Positions 29,801 to 44,000 of a stretch of DNA of 64,000 nt are shown here, in pieces. The translations under genes were made by a program, and so were the position numbers. The notes beneath the pieces are model-generated. The model had not been told where the DNA came from. It made no database searches and was given only the letters and a program-made list of their open reading frames with translations. How positions within the stretch are numbered: position 1 is the first letter of the stretch; each line of letters opens with the position of its first letter. Source of the stretch: Nelumbo lutea (taxonomy: Eukaryota > Streptophyta > Magnoliopsida > Proteales > Nelumbonaceae); contig JAKGHH010000001.1 in the NCBI GenBank assembly GCA_022828595.1, positions 138,527,017 to 138,591,016 of the forward strand, written 5' to 3'.

Positions 29801-32265
29801 TGAATTTCACTCTCTCTGGCAATATAAAGTACTTTTATTAAAATAATTTGTATTTCTATCTCCCAAAGTAAGTCAGAGTTGTCTAGATCTTTGTCTCCAA
29901 AAAACTCTCAACTTGGGATTGGGTATCATCATAAATTTTATAAAGAGACATGATTTTAGTTTAATCCCAGGGAGTTGATTGATCAACTAGAATAATATAT
30001 TGTTCTAATTCACTTATATTGAGGGTCTATAAATTTTAATTTCCTTCAATGAATAAGATAAGCTTTAATTCGATCCATCCTCTGAGAAAGTCTATAGGTA
30101 GCATAACCATTTATATGGAAATCCCATCCATTTTGAATAACTTCACTACATGAACCATCTACCAACCACATCTCATAAAACCTAAAAGGTTTTGGATATT
30201 GATTTTTATGGGGATTAATGTTTAAAATTAGAGGATGATGGTCAGAACCCCATCTTGTAGATAAGTTATGGGTTGCATGAGGGAAATCTGATATCCAATC
30301 TGGGGTAGCTAAGCCTCTATCTAGAGTTTGATTAATAAGTCCAAAGGATCTTTTGTTGGACCAACTAAGTTTTCCCCCTTAAATATTAATTTCAATAAGA
30401 TTATTATCCAAAACCAAATTATGATACTGGTTAGATGTAAGTTTATAGGTACTGTTAGAGGATGTAGGATCTTGAATCATGATTGTATCTGCTTTATTAA
30501 AATCACCTAGGATTAAAAAGATGGGTTTAGAGACTATAGCCATTGATTAAGGTTGGACCAAAATTTATTTCTATGGGCTTTAATTGATGGACCATAAATG
30601 AGACCTACCAACCAATCATCAAAAATAGGAGGAGAAGAAACTTTAAGGAAAACATACCTTGAGTGAACCAAAAAGGGGAAATTGGGATACTAGATTTTCA
30701 AAAAACAGCTAAGCCTTATGCACATCCTTCAGGAGGAATCAAATAGGAATTAGCATAATGAAATCGATTAGCTAAATTTTCCATTTTATCTAAAGGAATT
30801 TTGGTTTCATAAATAAAAATAAAATTTGGGTTATGTTTTTTAACAAAAACTCCTAAACCTTTAACTGCCTTAGGGCGTGTTGCCTCTCAATAATTCTAAC
30901 TAATAATCAACATTGGCGGTGTTGTGGCTGTTTGGGGCTAGCCATCACCACCCTATGTAGAAAAAAGTAAAGTAGAATTTTAAAAATAAAACTGACCAGT
31001 TCTAAAGCACTTGCAGAAGTCTCCTCTTGACTAGAAGGTTCTCTATTATGGATGTGCAGGTCATTATCATTTTCTAGATCAGATTGTACAATAGAAAGGA
31101 TTTTGCCAGTCTGATTACTTCAATCTGAAGATTCAAGTCTTTCATAGATGGGCAAGTCAGGAGTATCTTCTATCTCTAGATTTTCTAAAAGATCAAACCT
31201 AGGGCGTTTGCCTTTGGAAGAAGAAGCACCAGAAGTATAAGAAAATAGGAGGTTGGAAAGGGTAGTCTAAGCATGTTGAGCTAACCGATAGGTTTCTCAA
31301 GAGACTTTCATAGTGGAATGTTGAGAATTAGATGGTTCAGAAGTAGAAATGGAGGAGGTAATTCTTGCCAAAGTAGAATTAGGATTAGAGTTTCCCTGTT
31401 GAGATTGTATAGGTGATTGATGGGGCTGAGATGCTACTAGGGATGGTTGTGCCTGAGATGGGGGAGTGGGAATATGAACAAAATCACGAAAAGAAGGTCG
31501 ATTCCAGTTATGATGCATGGGTATTTCTACACTAAGCCAGGGACCCGAAAGATGCATGGATCTTTGAATAAAATATTGCTCATAAGATTGTCCAGAAACA
31601 TGAGGAAGAGGTTGTGAGCAGCGGTGGTAGAAATGACCAACTCTACCACAAAGTAAACAAGTAATGGGAAGATCTTCATATCTAAATGTAACCCAATTCA
31701 TACCACTAAAAAAGACCTAGTTTTCAAAGATTTGTCAATGGTAATGAACACTTTAGCATGGATATAGTTTTGGATAACCTCAATATGACAAGTTGGACCT
31801 ATATGTTCAAAAATGGGTTTGCCTATATCTTCCGATAAGATTTCAAGGAGAGATCATGTAGCTGAACCCAAAGCTCAATCTGATTAAGCTTCCATTCATA
31901 TTGGGGTCGACTAGGAACCTAGGGTTTAAGGATAATCCACTGACCATTGAGCATCCAAGGCCCATTATCTCTAACTCGAATAAAATTATCTTCATAGCAA
32001 AAATGGAGCCTAAAATGTTCCCGTTGAAAGGGTGTCATAAGAAGACGGTTTGGATCTAGATTCCAAAGGGTATAAAGACCTTGTTTAAGCTCATAAAATT
32101 GATCCGTAAGACGAGGAAATAATCGACAGATAAATGAAAAATCCAAGCCCTCTCAAAAATTTTCAAAAAGATGAGGGCGAATATCAACAAGGTCAATACC
32201 CAGGATATTAGTAGCATGAAGCATGTTTTGGAAGGCTTCAATTAAGGCTTCGACATCGTCCATGA
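26812..32265 (-). mobile_element. LINE-C, near full-length L1-type non-LTR retrotransposon
   Basis: The longest LINE here. ORF1-like: a start at about 32262 (MDDVEALIEAF), a DUF4283-like domain (31919-32262) and a CCHC zinc knuckle CLLCGRVGHFYHRC at 31618-31659. ORF2-like: endonuclease region (about 29900-30950), reverse transcriptase (about 28500-29780) with FADD at 28859-28870, RT-associated zinc-knuckle region (27472-28143) and RNase H (26844-27164, with CSDSELAIQAL). A T run at 26812-26824 is the poly-A tail on this strand and marks the 3' end. Many stops and frameshifts make it inactive. No target duplication was found at the less clear 5' end (32265-32420). Confidence 0.9.
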
Positions 32266-33515
32266 TGGTAAAACAAAAAGACAAGAACAAAGACAAGAGA
32301 AAGACAAAGTTCTAGAGTAATAAGGAGTTAAGTGTAGAGGAAGAAGAAGAAAGATACAATCGTTTGGAAAAGGGTTTAGTAAATCTTGAAGTAAAAGACA
32401 CCTATTCAAATGAAAAGTTGCAAATCGCCGGGTTGCAAAAAAACTAAACGAAAGAGGATAATCTCATTAACACTCTGGAAAGCGAAAAGACATTTAGACA
32501 AGACCAGAAACAAGCATAAGATAAGACTTGAAAGATTTAGTTTGAGAAACCAAACCAGAGACAAGAAAAGAAAACTAACAAGTTTGGTGGTAACTAAATA
32601 GATACAACTAAATCGAAGAAATTCTAAAGTTTTGCACCAGCTTAAGCAATATAAATAACTAGAAATTTAAAATCTCTGTTTTAGAAAAATACTAGTCATT
32701 TCTAATAATATATTTACTAATATCTAAACATAAAATAAGAAATACTCCCTGAGAAGAAAGTAAATACGAATGATGCAATGACAAGTAACATGTATGGTAT
32801 TCGATATCTTGCAGAGCTCCGCTCTAAAAATCACTCATGCTTGCATAACCAACATTCTACTTCCAGCTTTCCAGATTTTTAGCTTTTCAACCACTCACTT
32901 GAACTCTTTCATTACTGCTTCATACTAGTTAAATTTGCATCCCCAACCCCAACGAAAGTGAATTGCACCATTTGTTGCTCCAAATGATAATACTTAAAAA
33001 AAAAAAGGATAGAGGAAATCTATGATGCGGAAAAGATATGGCATGGAAAGAGTTTTGACCAATCAAAACCCACCCATGAAGGATAACATCATTAAGGGGT
33101 TTTTGTTTCATCACAAATAAGCAGCATACTTAAATGATTAACAATAGAATAAATCTAAAGAAATCAAATCAAGCAACTAAAATCATAAGCAAAACACATG
33201 AACTTAAATAAATTAAATTAAGTAAAATATATTTATAATCAATTTATGCAATAAATGACTTGAGACTCATGTGATTCATAGGGTTTTTTAAATAAATTTG
33301 AGAAGGAGCTCTATATCAATAGAGTCCCCTAAATGATAATTTATGATTTTATTCTCAAATATTAAAAGTAAATAGGCTAGCATAGTAGCATAGAGCTGGT
33401 CAAATCTTAATGTTAGTTTTTGTATATATAATTATTATATATATAGACATTGAATATAATTACATAGATTTTGTAATTAATACAATCAATATTTTATAAT
33501 TAAAGGCACAATTAC
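32266..33515. other. AT-rich spacer, no gene seen
   Basis: Purine-rich sequence to about 32600 may include the LINE-C 5' untranslated region. After that comes AT-rich spacer with a short TATATA stretch near 33420-33450. No coding similarity was noticed. Confidence 0.5.
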
Positions 33516-34290
33516 TTAGTATAATAGTAAAATTTCCACCTGTCAAGCATGAAAAACATAAATATGAGTCTAAAAGCGGCCAATTTTGTGCAAAAAAGTG
33601 TCAAAAGTTCTGACCTATCCAGTCCACTCTTCTCAAGACCCAAAATAATGGGAACAATATAGGGTAACGACCTAATGTATAAGTTAAAAACTAATTAATT
33701 TTTTAAATTTTTTTCTTTATTTTAAAACACAATAAAGTGGATTCATATCAAATCTTAATCCAATAAGAGTTTGATAAATCGGATTTGTGATATGATTTGG
33801 GTCTACTATTGCAATAATCATATCAAATTTGGATGTGTCTTAGATCATATCCAACTCTGACCTAATTAAAGCCCTAAAACATGACCTAATATTTCATCAT
33901 GTCTTAAACCCTATAGAACCATCTTAACTAATTAGAAGGTCTTTTTCTTTTGTTTTTGTTTTTTTTTTTTTAATATACAATTGGAAGAAGACGCTTGTTA
34001 AAGAACTGCTCTACCCTAGCCCCTAGGGGTGTCAATTTGGTCCAATCCAATAAATACATTGGTCCATTAAATCTGGATTGATCTAATTCAATATGTCTTA
34101 TTATTCTATACAATCCGTCCAAATTGATTTTAATTTGGTTAGGGTTCAACACAAAATTGCTCCATTGACACCCTTAGCCTCACATTCTTATCGCTATTGA
34201 CAATGTTTACTTCAAACTTATCGAATGGTTAATGGATCTCCCTGCACCCACCACTTAAAGGTTGGATATGCCAGTGAGAAGAATATGAAT
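33516..34290 (+). repeat. Dispersed repeat with degenerate tRNA-like head, copy 2
   Basis: It matches 19329-20290 in order and orientation, including AAAATTTCCACC, GACCCAAAATAATGG, CTAATGTATAAGTTAAAAAC and GTCAATTTGGTCCAATCCAA. The box-A and box-B positions are mutated (TAGTATAATAG; AAATATGAGTC), so this copy would not be expected to be transcribed by Pol III. The match breaks off near 34290 and may resume around 34465 after about 170 unrelated bases. Confidence 0.6.
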
Positions 34291-34616
34291 TATTTGATAG
34301 GGCCTAATCAATGATCAAAGAAACTTCTTCAACGATGATTTTTCTAAGATTGAAGCGATGTTGATATCCTCCTTGAAGGTGATGGCTTATTCTTCAGAGA
34401 GGTCACGGGGGAGGGAACAAAGAAGAATCTTCTTCGTAGCATCAAACTGAACCACTATTGATTCCAAACAAGTGCCTTAACCCTCACTTGGGTGGGCTCG
34501 TGCTGGACTTACATCAAAATTGAATGGGCTCAGCCCAAAGCAGTGCAAAATACTAAACTGGACCAATCTGAGTTGCACCCCTACGCACAATGCTGGGCTC
34601 CTACCACATTGAAGGA

Positions 34617-34715
34617 GCCCTTAATCCTAAAATTTAAACTCCTAGACCCTTAAACCTTAAACCCTAACCTTAAATCTTAAGTCCTAAACTCTAAACTCTA
34701 AACTCTTAAACCCTA
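34617..34715. repeat. Degenerate interstitial telomere-like array
   Basis: About 100 bases are built of CCCTAAA-like 7-8 base units: CTTAAACC, CCTAAACT, TCTAAACT and CTTAAACCCTAA variants. Plant telomeres are (TTTAGGG)n, so this is a mutated short interstitial tract, possibly inserted during break repair. It is the only such tract in the window. Confidence 0.65.
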
Positions 34716-35087
34716 ATGCCCCGTTCACTTTTTGGTAAGTCACTTATCCGAGTAAGTGTTTGTCAGGAAAGACTTGCCCAGGTAAGTACATTTAGCCATG
34801 TTCTTTTATTTCCCATGTAAATTAGACAATGACCTTAGTCATAAAAATTCCATTATTAAATGGGCATTTTTGTCCCATCCAAGTATTGGCAACTTTCTCC
34901 TAGATGGGAAAGTTAATTTACCCACCTAGGAGATAGGTGCCCAGGAAAATAAACATTCGCTTGTCCCCACGTAAATCTGAAAAATGAACATGGGTTTCTT
35001 GGTTTCCCCCCTCTCAAAATCCACAAAAAGAACGCCCCCTAAAATGTAAGTTCCATGTATTTATAGTGGTCTATGCTTCCTATATAC

Positions 35088-38000
35088 TTTTTTTTTGGTG
35101 ATAACTGAGAACATTTCATCAAAGGACTGAGAAAGATACATCTATGACAGGCAAATAAACACGAAAAGAAAAGAAAAAAATAACAACTAAACTACTCAAA
35201 AAACCTAGCTACTATAGACGGTCACAAAAACTTAAGTCCAAATTAATAACATTTGAAGACAAAAAGGACTTGCAAGACTAGATTCAAAATATCCAGAGAA
35301 ACCACATTTGGCTGCAAAATAAGCTGCTTGGTTTGCTTCCCTCGGGAAAAATTGATCTCTGAAGTTTCTTCTTGATGTAATTTCTTTAATTTCCTTGCAG
35401 CAGAAGAGGATGTCTGGTTCCACACAACCTTCCGAATCATTTAGCAATTTTACTAAGTATTCATGTCCAATTCAATACAAAGATCTGATTTGTTTAGCTT
35501 GTCTACAAAAACAACTGCTTCTAAGAGAGCTTTAACTTCTGATTTCAGAGGTGACAAAGCTTTGACTGGCCCATAAGCCACACCCCAGCAGCAACCCAAA
35601 TGATCTCCAAGAATGAAACCAAAAGAAGCCTATCTAGATGACTCCAACAAACCACCATCAACATTAATTTTCATAAGGCCCTGATCTGGTGGAATCCAAA
35701 AACAATTATTATTTCCTTGACTAGTCTTGGAAGAGCTTCTTGATCTCTGTGCCAGAGACGATATCTCTCCACTATTGACCTGCAAATGTGATAGATAACT
35801 ACAAAGGAATTTGAATTTTCATTTTTAAAATAAAACAAATTTCTATGTTTCCATATTTTCCATAAGGTTAGAGCAATATCTGCTAGTTTTTTCTTATGGA
35901 CTCTTCCTAATTGAAGAAAGATATGCATTAGCCAATCTTTGAAATTTGGAAAGGTTTGACCATAGCTTGGATTGATACCAACACCTAAACACAACCAGAT
36001 GCATCTAGCTTTATCACATAGGAGCAATGCATGAAGAATGGATTTAGGTTCTTTTCCACATCCTTCATAGATACTGGATTCTCCTAAACCTCTCTTAATA
36101 AGATTTTCTTTAACTGCTAAACCATTTAAGCAATATCTCCATAAGAATTGCTTTATTTTTTGTTCAATTGGCGGTTTCCACACAAAATTCCAAAATTTTT
36201 TATTTTGCATGGAGTCTACATTGATCTATAAATTTTCTTCTTGCATTTGCTTAGCTAGGTAGTAAGATGATCAAACTGAGAATTTTCCATTTTTACTACC
36301 TATCCATATTAATTTATCATCCTAGAGCTTTGTGGGAATCTCAATGTCTAAGATTTTTTTTGGCAAAGGCAAAAGGCATAATGGAGTTTATCAATTCAAC
36401 ATTCCACCTTCTATTGTCTTGATTTATTAGGTTAGACACCTTGAGGTTCTCACTATGTTGATGCCTTGGTCCTATTAGTTTATACTCACTTATGTCTGGT
36501 ATCCAAGGATCCTCCCAGACTTTGATATTGGATCCCCTACCTACTCTCCAACAGGTACACTGTTCTAGGATTTTTTTTTCCTTCTAGGACACTCCTCCAG
36601 CCCCACGAGGGCTGACTCCTTAGCTTTGCATGAGTGAAATGGTGGCCAGGGTAATATTTTTCTTTCAAAATTCTTGCCCATAAGCTTGTAGTATTAGAAA
36701 CAAACCTCCATGATAATTTGATAAGCAGTGCAAGTTTAAAAGCTCTAGGATCTTTGAAACCTAACCCCCCATTTGTTTTTTTTTTTTTTTTTTTTTTGCG
36801 GATTTACATCCAATTTACCCATCTTATTTTCCTATTTCCCTCTTGATCTCCCCACTAAAAGGATTTTTGGCTTTATGTCAAGGAATTCCAAATGCCCTTT
36901 GGGAGTAGGAAACAAGACATACAATAGGTTGGAATTGCAGCCAAGACAAACTTCAACAGGACCTCTTTTCTTGCTTGAGAGAGCAGAGATCTCCTCCAAC
37001 ATTTGGCTTTGTTTGATACCCTCTTCGAAAGGTGTTCAAAAATTTGGTTTTTATTTCTAGTAACAAGAGGGTGAATTCCTAAATATGGAAGGCTTGTCTA
37101 CTTTTTTTTTTTAACTTTAAGCACATTGGAAACCATCTTTTTAAATTTGGGATGCATCTTTTTACTAAAGAAAACTTCACATTTTTTATAATTCACCTAT
37201 TGCCCGGAGGCTCTTTCAAAAAGGGAGATGCCTTCTAGCAGAGCACTAGCTTCCTTAAGATTTGCCTTAGAGAAAAAGCATCTGTCATGTGCAAAAAACA
37301 AATCAAATATTTAGATCAAATAAAACCCATAAAAATCAAATATTTTCAAAAATCAAAACCTATAAAAATTCAAAAAACCATAAAATATTCAAATCAAATA
37401 GCCAATTTCAAAAATCAAACCCATAAAAATTTAAATTAAAATCCAAAGTCCATCAAATATTTAAATCAAATATAACCCACAAAATAAATCAAATATTTTC
37501 AAAAAATCAAAACCCTTCAAAATTTGAAATTCATCAAATATTTAAATCAAAATCAAGATATGTAAAAAACTCAAATAAAAAACCAAAATCTATATCGACT
37601 TAGTAAAATTTCATCAAACATTTGAATGCCACAACAGAAAAAGGTCAAACACACACAAACTTAACCTATAGACATCCAAGAAATAACAAATTAGAAATCC
37701 ATAAAAAAACTTAACAAGCTTCATCCCATATTAAAGAATATCAAATCCTTTAAAACACATGCAGAAAAACATAAAAAAATGGAACATCGAATAAACTCTA
37801 AGGATCCACTACTCATCATGCCAACTTCCTTTTTAACAGCCTTGATCTATGCGATATCCAAATTCCAATTCCAAAATCAAATCCAACATACCCTTCACCC
37901 CAAGATCACTAGGAAATAATCAACTAGTGAATCCCACAACGAATCTTCAACAACTAATCGCAAAAACCTCGAGATCCCATTCGGATGGCCTTGAATGATT

Positions 38001-41000
38001 ACCAAGATTGACTATATCTTTCTCAAATTAGAACCATCCACTTGACTCCTCCCCTTAATCCATGTCTACCTACCAAATTGTAGCATGAAATTCCTTCGTT
38101 TGATCCACCGTCAACCAAGACACTATTTCAACAAATCTCATCAAAATGGAGCTTATCACCTATCATCCCAACCTCATATGGCCAATCAAACCTTACCACT
38201 GTGTTCAAAACCCCAAGAAACCCTAGCACATCAAATTTTACGACCAAACACCTTCATTTGACCATTGAAAAAGTAGAATTCCATTTCAAACCCTTTCATT
38301 GATTGAATACCATAAGCTAAGACCATGATCAGAACTAAATCAATCAATCTATACCTCTGATCAAAGATCCATCACTTTCATTAGATTCAAGATGATCAAA
38401 AGTGCCAACCCACCAAATTTCATCCCAAAATTTTTCCATTTGACCCTTCATCAAATAAAGGTTCTATTTCAGTAAATCGCATAAATATGAACTTGACAAC
38501 CATAGATCTCCATCATCCTGACAACATTTGTCTGATCAGACCTCACCACTATGTTCAGAGACCCAAAAAACCCTAAGACACCAAATTTCACAACCAAACT
38601 CATTCGTTTGACCGTTAAACTAAAAATATATCATTTCGACGCACCAAATCAAATTGCCACATCATCTGTCCCAACCTGAAGTTTCAGAAGTGTGATGACT
38701 ATGTCAAACCCATTCTTGACCCATTAGAACACCTGGGCCAATCAAACCATGCCTAATACACCGAATGGGTTTGACACGCCCCAAGCTCCCATTGGACGCT
38801 TGTCTTTTCTGGGTATTAAGTAGGGGTGTGTAATGTGTGATATGCCCCAAGCTCCCATTGGACGCACAAAACCCGTGAAAACCACCCCCAAATCGAGGAA
38901 AGTGTTTCACCAAATAGGAAATCTTGACTGGGCATCATTTTCTTTGAAGAATCTTTGCCTATTTGTAGGAAAAATCACTGTAGAATCTCAAGCACTATAG
39001 CTGAGCGAATTCAAACTTGATCCCCCTACCATTCTCTATAAATACTGACCTAATTCGAGCTCAAAGGGGGGGGGGACCCAAGAGAGATTAGGGACTGAAG
39101 ACAGAGAGGAAAAGAAACCTAAGAGAAGCCCAGAAAAGAGAAGAAGAGGAAAAAATGGCAATTTTCCAACTTCTGTAACCCCCATTTTTCTTGAAATCCC
39201 GAAACCCCTAAAGCCAAGCTCTAGCCTTATCCTCTGTTTTCCATACTTAACACTAGAAGCATTCAAACCAGCCCCTGCCTTACTCAAGTTCCATTTGAAG
39301 TCCTTTCAGTTGATGGAAAGTTGGTTTCAAGGTTGTACACGAGAGGTAAGCCTTTCACCCCCATCTCTTTGTTGTAGTTTATTTTCAAATTGCTTAAAAT
39401 CCTTAAATTCTGGGAAACTTGCATTCCATGCTTCCTCCAGATTGAGAAAAAGAGGTAGAGAGGTGAGGGTCTTAGGGAAACTAGTACCTAAGACCTGATA
39501 ACATCACCTCAAATTGATTATGGGTGAAGTTGGGAACATTTTTGCCAGATTTCAGGAGCTTTGAGCAATCTTGTTAGTTCATGTTTTATCGAAATCTAAG
39601 CCTGAATAACCCCCATTTTTGGGCTGCTAAAGCAACTTGGAGAGAGGGGTGTCTAATACTTTCTCTTTCCCAATTCTCAGAACCCAAAATTTCTTGGTTG
39701 TGTGCATTTCTCATGGAATGCGGAGTCATTATCAAAGACTTAGTTCGATTTTTCACAGCTAAAAATGAGGGCCCATTTCTTCTAAAAAATAGGTGGCAAC
39801 TCCAAATCCTTTGAGCCGGCCATGAGCTTCTCGGAGGTCACACCCATTTTTCATATAGTTAACTTTAGAAAATCCCATTCAACTCTATCATAGGCTTTGC
39901 TCATGTCCAACTTAATTGCCATGAAGCCATTTTTTGCTTTTGTATGAATCATATCATGCATCACTTCATGAGCAATTAAGATGTTGTCAGAAATGGTTCT
40001 CCCAGGGATAAAGGCACTTTGATTTTCTGAAATGATATCATTTAAAATTAGTTTCATTCTGTTCACTAAAATTTTTGCAATTATTATCATAGAATTACAA
40101 AAACTAATTAACCTAAACTGGGAGGCATTTTTAGGACTTTTTGTTTTGGGGATTAGGGATTTGAAAGTTGAGTTGAGATTGTTGCTCATCTTTCCCAAGT
40201 TAAAGAAACATTTTACATCACTTACTACATCTTTTACTATCTCCCAAAAGGATTGAAAAAAGAGGTTAGGGAATCCATTTGGTTCTGGGGCTTTTCTGGG
40301 AGCCATTTGGAACAAGGCTTCCTTAATCTTCTCTTTAGAGACATCATTTTCTAGGTTTTCATTGGTTGCTTCATTTATTATAGCTTGGATACCTTGTAGA
40401 GCTATTTCCATATCTATAGTACAAGAAGATAAATAGATTTTTTGGAAATGATTTTCCATAATATTTTGGATATTTTCTTGTCCTTCTATTGACTTTCCCA
40501 TTTCATTTTTCAGCTTCAAAATTTTATTTATGCTCTCCTTCTAATTGTTTGATTATGGAAAAACCTTGTATTTCTATCCCCAAAATTAATCCAATTAACC
40601 CTTGCTTTTTGTGCCCACATGATCTCTTCCCTTCTTATCCACTCATCTAATTGTTTTTCAATTTGGTTTACTTTTCCTTGATCATAATTGGACCCTTTTT
40701 TTCCCTTTCTAGATTGAGTTACCCTATGAGATTTTCAATGTACAACTGAACTTTCCCGAATTCTTTTTTGTTTCATTTTCTCAAAATTCTACTTAAATTT
40801 CCACATTTTTTTGGGGACAATGAAATCAGAATGGTCATTGTGTTTCTCAACCCAAGCTTTTTTTATCATCTCTTCACAATTTTTATGGGTAAGCTACAGT
40901 TCTTCAAATCTGAAAGGTTTCCTGATTTTAAAGGATATTGAGTTTGTGTCTAAGCAGATTGGAAAATGGTTTGAGAAGACTGCGACTTTTGCATCAGGGA

Positions 41001-44000
41001 AATTTTCTCTCTACTCTGACAGACCCCTGTAAAGTTTTTCTTTAATATTTGCTTCCTTGTCCCTTTTATTATTCCATGTATATTTTGGGCCAGAGCTCTG
41101 TATTTCTTCCAAGCCCCAGTTATGCATGAAAGTCCAGTTCCTCCTAATTTCCCCCACTTTGATTGCTTTCCCCCTGTTTTATCATCCAAGTTAAAGAGCA
41201 TGTTAAAGTCACCAATGCAACACCTAGATCATGTAATTCTATCTGCTAAGTAATTCAACTTTTGAATGAACTACATTCTTTTACTTTTTTCTGGCACTTC
41301 ATATACAAAAGTGGATTTCCATTCTTTATTATTACTTGTCTTTGTTATCTTGTTGTGTATTAGATTGTTATCTACTGCTAGAACTTGAATGATCAAACTT
41401 TCATCCTAGAAAAGGGCGAGACCTCCTACTAAACCCCTAGCATTTACACCCCAACAATTCCAGTCATTTCAGCACTTGAAAAAGTTCCTACACACTAAGA
41501 GACTGTAATTAGTTTATCTCAGAAAGATAATTTGGCCTTTGTTTTTTCTCTGGGCCTCTTTTGTTGAACAAACTGTCAAGGGGGAACCCACACCTTGGCA
41601 GTTCCAGTAGAGAGCTTTCATTTCCACAAAGGGAGTTGTTTTGGGTCAACTCCCACAACCCCAACAATTTCTACATTTTTTGATCCATCAAACTCTAGGT
41701 AATTTGGGTGTTTTTGGATTTTTTTTTTCTCCATATTTTCGATCTGTAATTTTTTCCTGGTAAAAAGTGAGAAAGCAAAGATCTTTAGCATCTCCATCTA
41801 TTTTCCTCTTACACCCATTTCTATTGACTTTGCATTTTTGTTCCTTTTCTTGGAATTTGAAATTATTGTTAAAATTTAGTCTTCACAGCAAGCTCTTTCT
41901 TTCAATGTTTTTTACCTCTATATTTATCCATTTATTTCTTAGTGTGTATTTTAATTTTTTACACCCTTCATGCTTTCCAGATTGTTTCTCTTTTGTTTTT
42001 TTCTCCCTTTCTTTTTCCTTTTATTAAACCATTCACATGGCGTGGAGTTTAATATGCACCCTACTGTATCTGGAAATAAAATGGTATTTCTATAACTATC
42101 TGTTGCTAGATCATCAGAAAAGCCAAGATCCAGCCATATCCAAATAAAATGATTTTTTTTCTCCATTTCTCAGTACTTCATGAGTTTGAAGTACCGGTTC
42201 ATAGTTCGCTGGCCAGATCCAACTTGTCGAGGTTGGTGTTTGTTGCTCGATGTTGCACTTGAAGAAACTGAGAACCTCCCCTTCTATACCTTCCAACCCT
42301 TCGTCTTCTTTCTCCTGGTTTCTCTTCATTCGCTTGATTTGTTCTGCTTCTTCACCCTTCTGGTTCGGTGTTCTCCCCCTTTTTCTCTCTACTGAACTTG
42401 GCAAGCAAAGGTTTCCCTCTTTCATGTGCTTCTGTTTGGGCCAAAGAGGAGTCCAGGTTCGGGTCTAATAAAGAGTCTGGGTTTGATTCCGAGTATGGAT
42501 CTAGGTTTGGGTCCGACTTTGATTATGGGTTTGAGTGCAGTTTATTTGGGTCGGGCTGCCAACCCATATCCGATTCTTCATCACTACCCTTTTCCCCTCA
42601 TCCAGCGCAACTGTCAGCACCTGTCTCTTCTTCATTAAGCGTATTAACTTCTGATGACACCTCCAGCTCTTCTTCTACTAATTTCCTATATCCGGTAGCC
42701 TATTTACCTTTCTTAATTTCGGTACCCTCTCTCTTACCTACTAGATTAGGTAAGACTTGAAGTGTGAGGCATGAATTACCTCTTTTGTAGGGCTCTAGGC
42801 TCAGCTCGATCTTGTCTTTCCTGACTAAATAGCCAAGAAAAGTAAGACTTGTGCGGCTGGGATTGGGTTTGCTTCTCATTCACGCCTCCTCGTCTTTTCT
42901 CAACCTACTTCACCGGAAAAAGCTTGTCGAAAAAAAAATGACGTTGAAACTCTGGTGTGTTTCTTCCATGATTGTCAAACTAGTTTCAATGCCATGCTCT
43001 TCAGGAAGAATTTCCTTCTCACCAGGGTTCTGGTGAATTCTTGATGTTATGCTCCTTCTTCTCTTTCCTCTATAATTTCTTTCCTTGCTTCATCCCCTCC
43101 TTCTAGTATGATTTCAAAAGTTCCTTCTCTTTGGTTCATCACAACTCTCTTTCCGCTTCTGGACTCTTCTCTTTGATCTTGAGTCTCTGTTCTCTTCCTC
43201 CCTTGTTCTCTCTTCTTCTTCTTCTTCTCAATATTCAGAAATCTATCATCCTCTTTCCCAACTCCACCTCTCATCCATGGCCCATATCCAGTTAGTTCTT
43301 TGGACATGACCAGGCTTTGTTCTCCCATTCTTTCAGTTAATTTCTCCAATAATTTGCTATTGTTTGTGTCCTCCATACATGCTCTTTCCTAATACCCAAG
43401 TATGCCACACTTGTAGCAAAAGATCGACAAGTTCTCATACTGAAATGAGAACTAACTTTCTTTTCCATCCTCTAGAATTCCTTTTGCTCCTACTGTTAGA
43501 GGTTTCCTAGTGTCGATTCTTACTCTCACCCTTAAGCCCCTATTCCATTCTTCCTTCTTCTTCTTTCTTCTTTCTTCCTCAGAGTTCATCTCTAGAACTT
43601 CCCCTATAGACTGTGCTAGGGTAGCTCCGATTTCTTTTGTTTTGTACCCCATTGGGATATTCAAAATTCTCACCCAAATATCCATCATATTCATCTTCAC
43701 TTCTGAGGGTAATACATCATTCGGATATTCTTTCAAGATGAGAGGGTACTCTTTCACCATCCATGGTTCATCCCTCAGCACATGCTTCCTTTCCTTTTCT
43801 TTGGTAAAGAAGATCCATAGTAGATTTTCACTTGCTCTTTCAATATACAGTTCTCCTTTAACCCACCACCACATACTCTTGATCTGTTCAATAACTCCTG
43901 AGACATTTAGAGGTTTGTCCAATATTACCTTAGCATAGAGATCACATTTCTGTTATAGGTTTTTGATCAGTAATCTTGGCTGATTCTCCATAGTTCCAGC

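Noticed and set aside
42366..42760. 130-residue Ser/Pro-rich frame (+)
   Set aside because: Opposite strand of LINE-D between ORF1-like and endonuclease regions; composition bias of degenerate LINE DNA.
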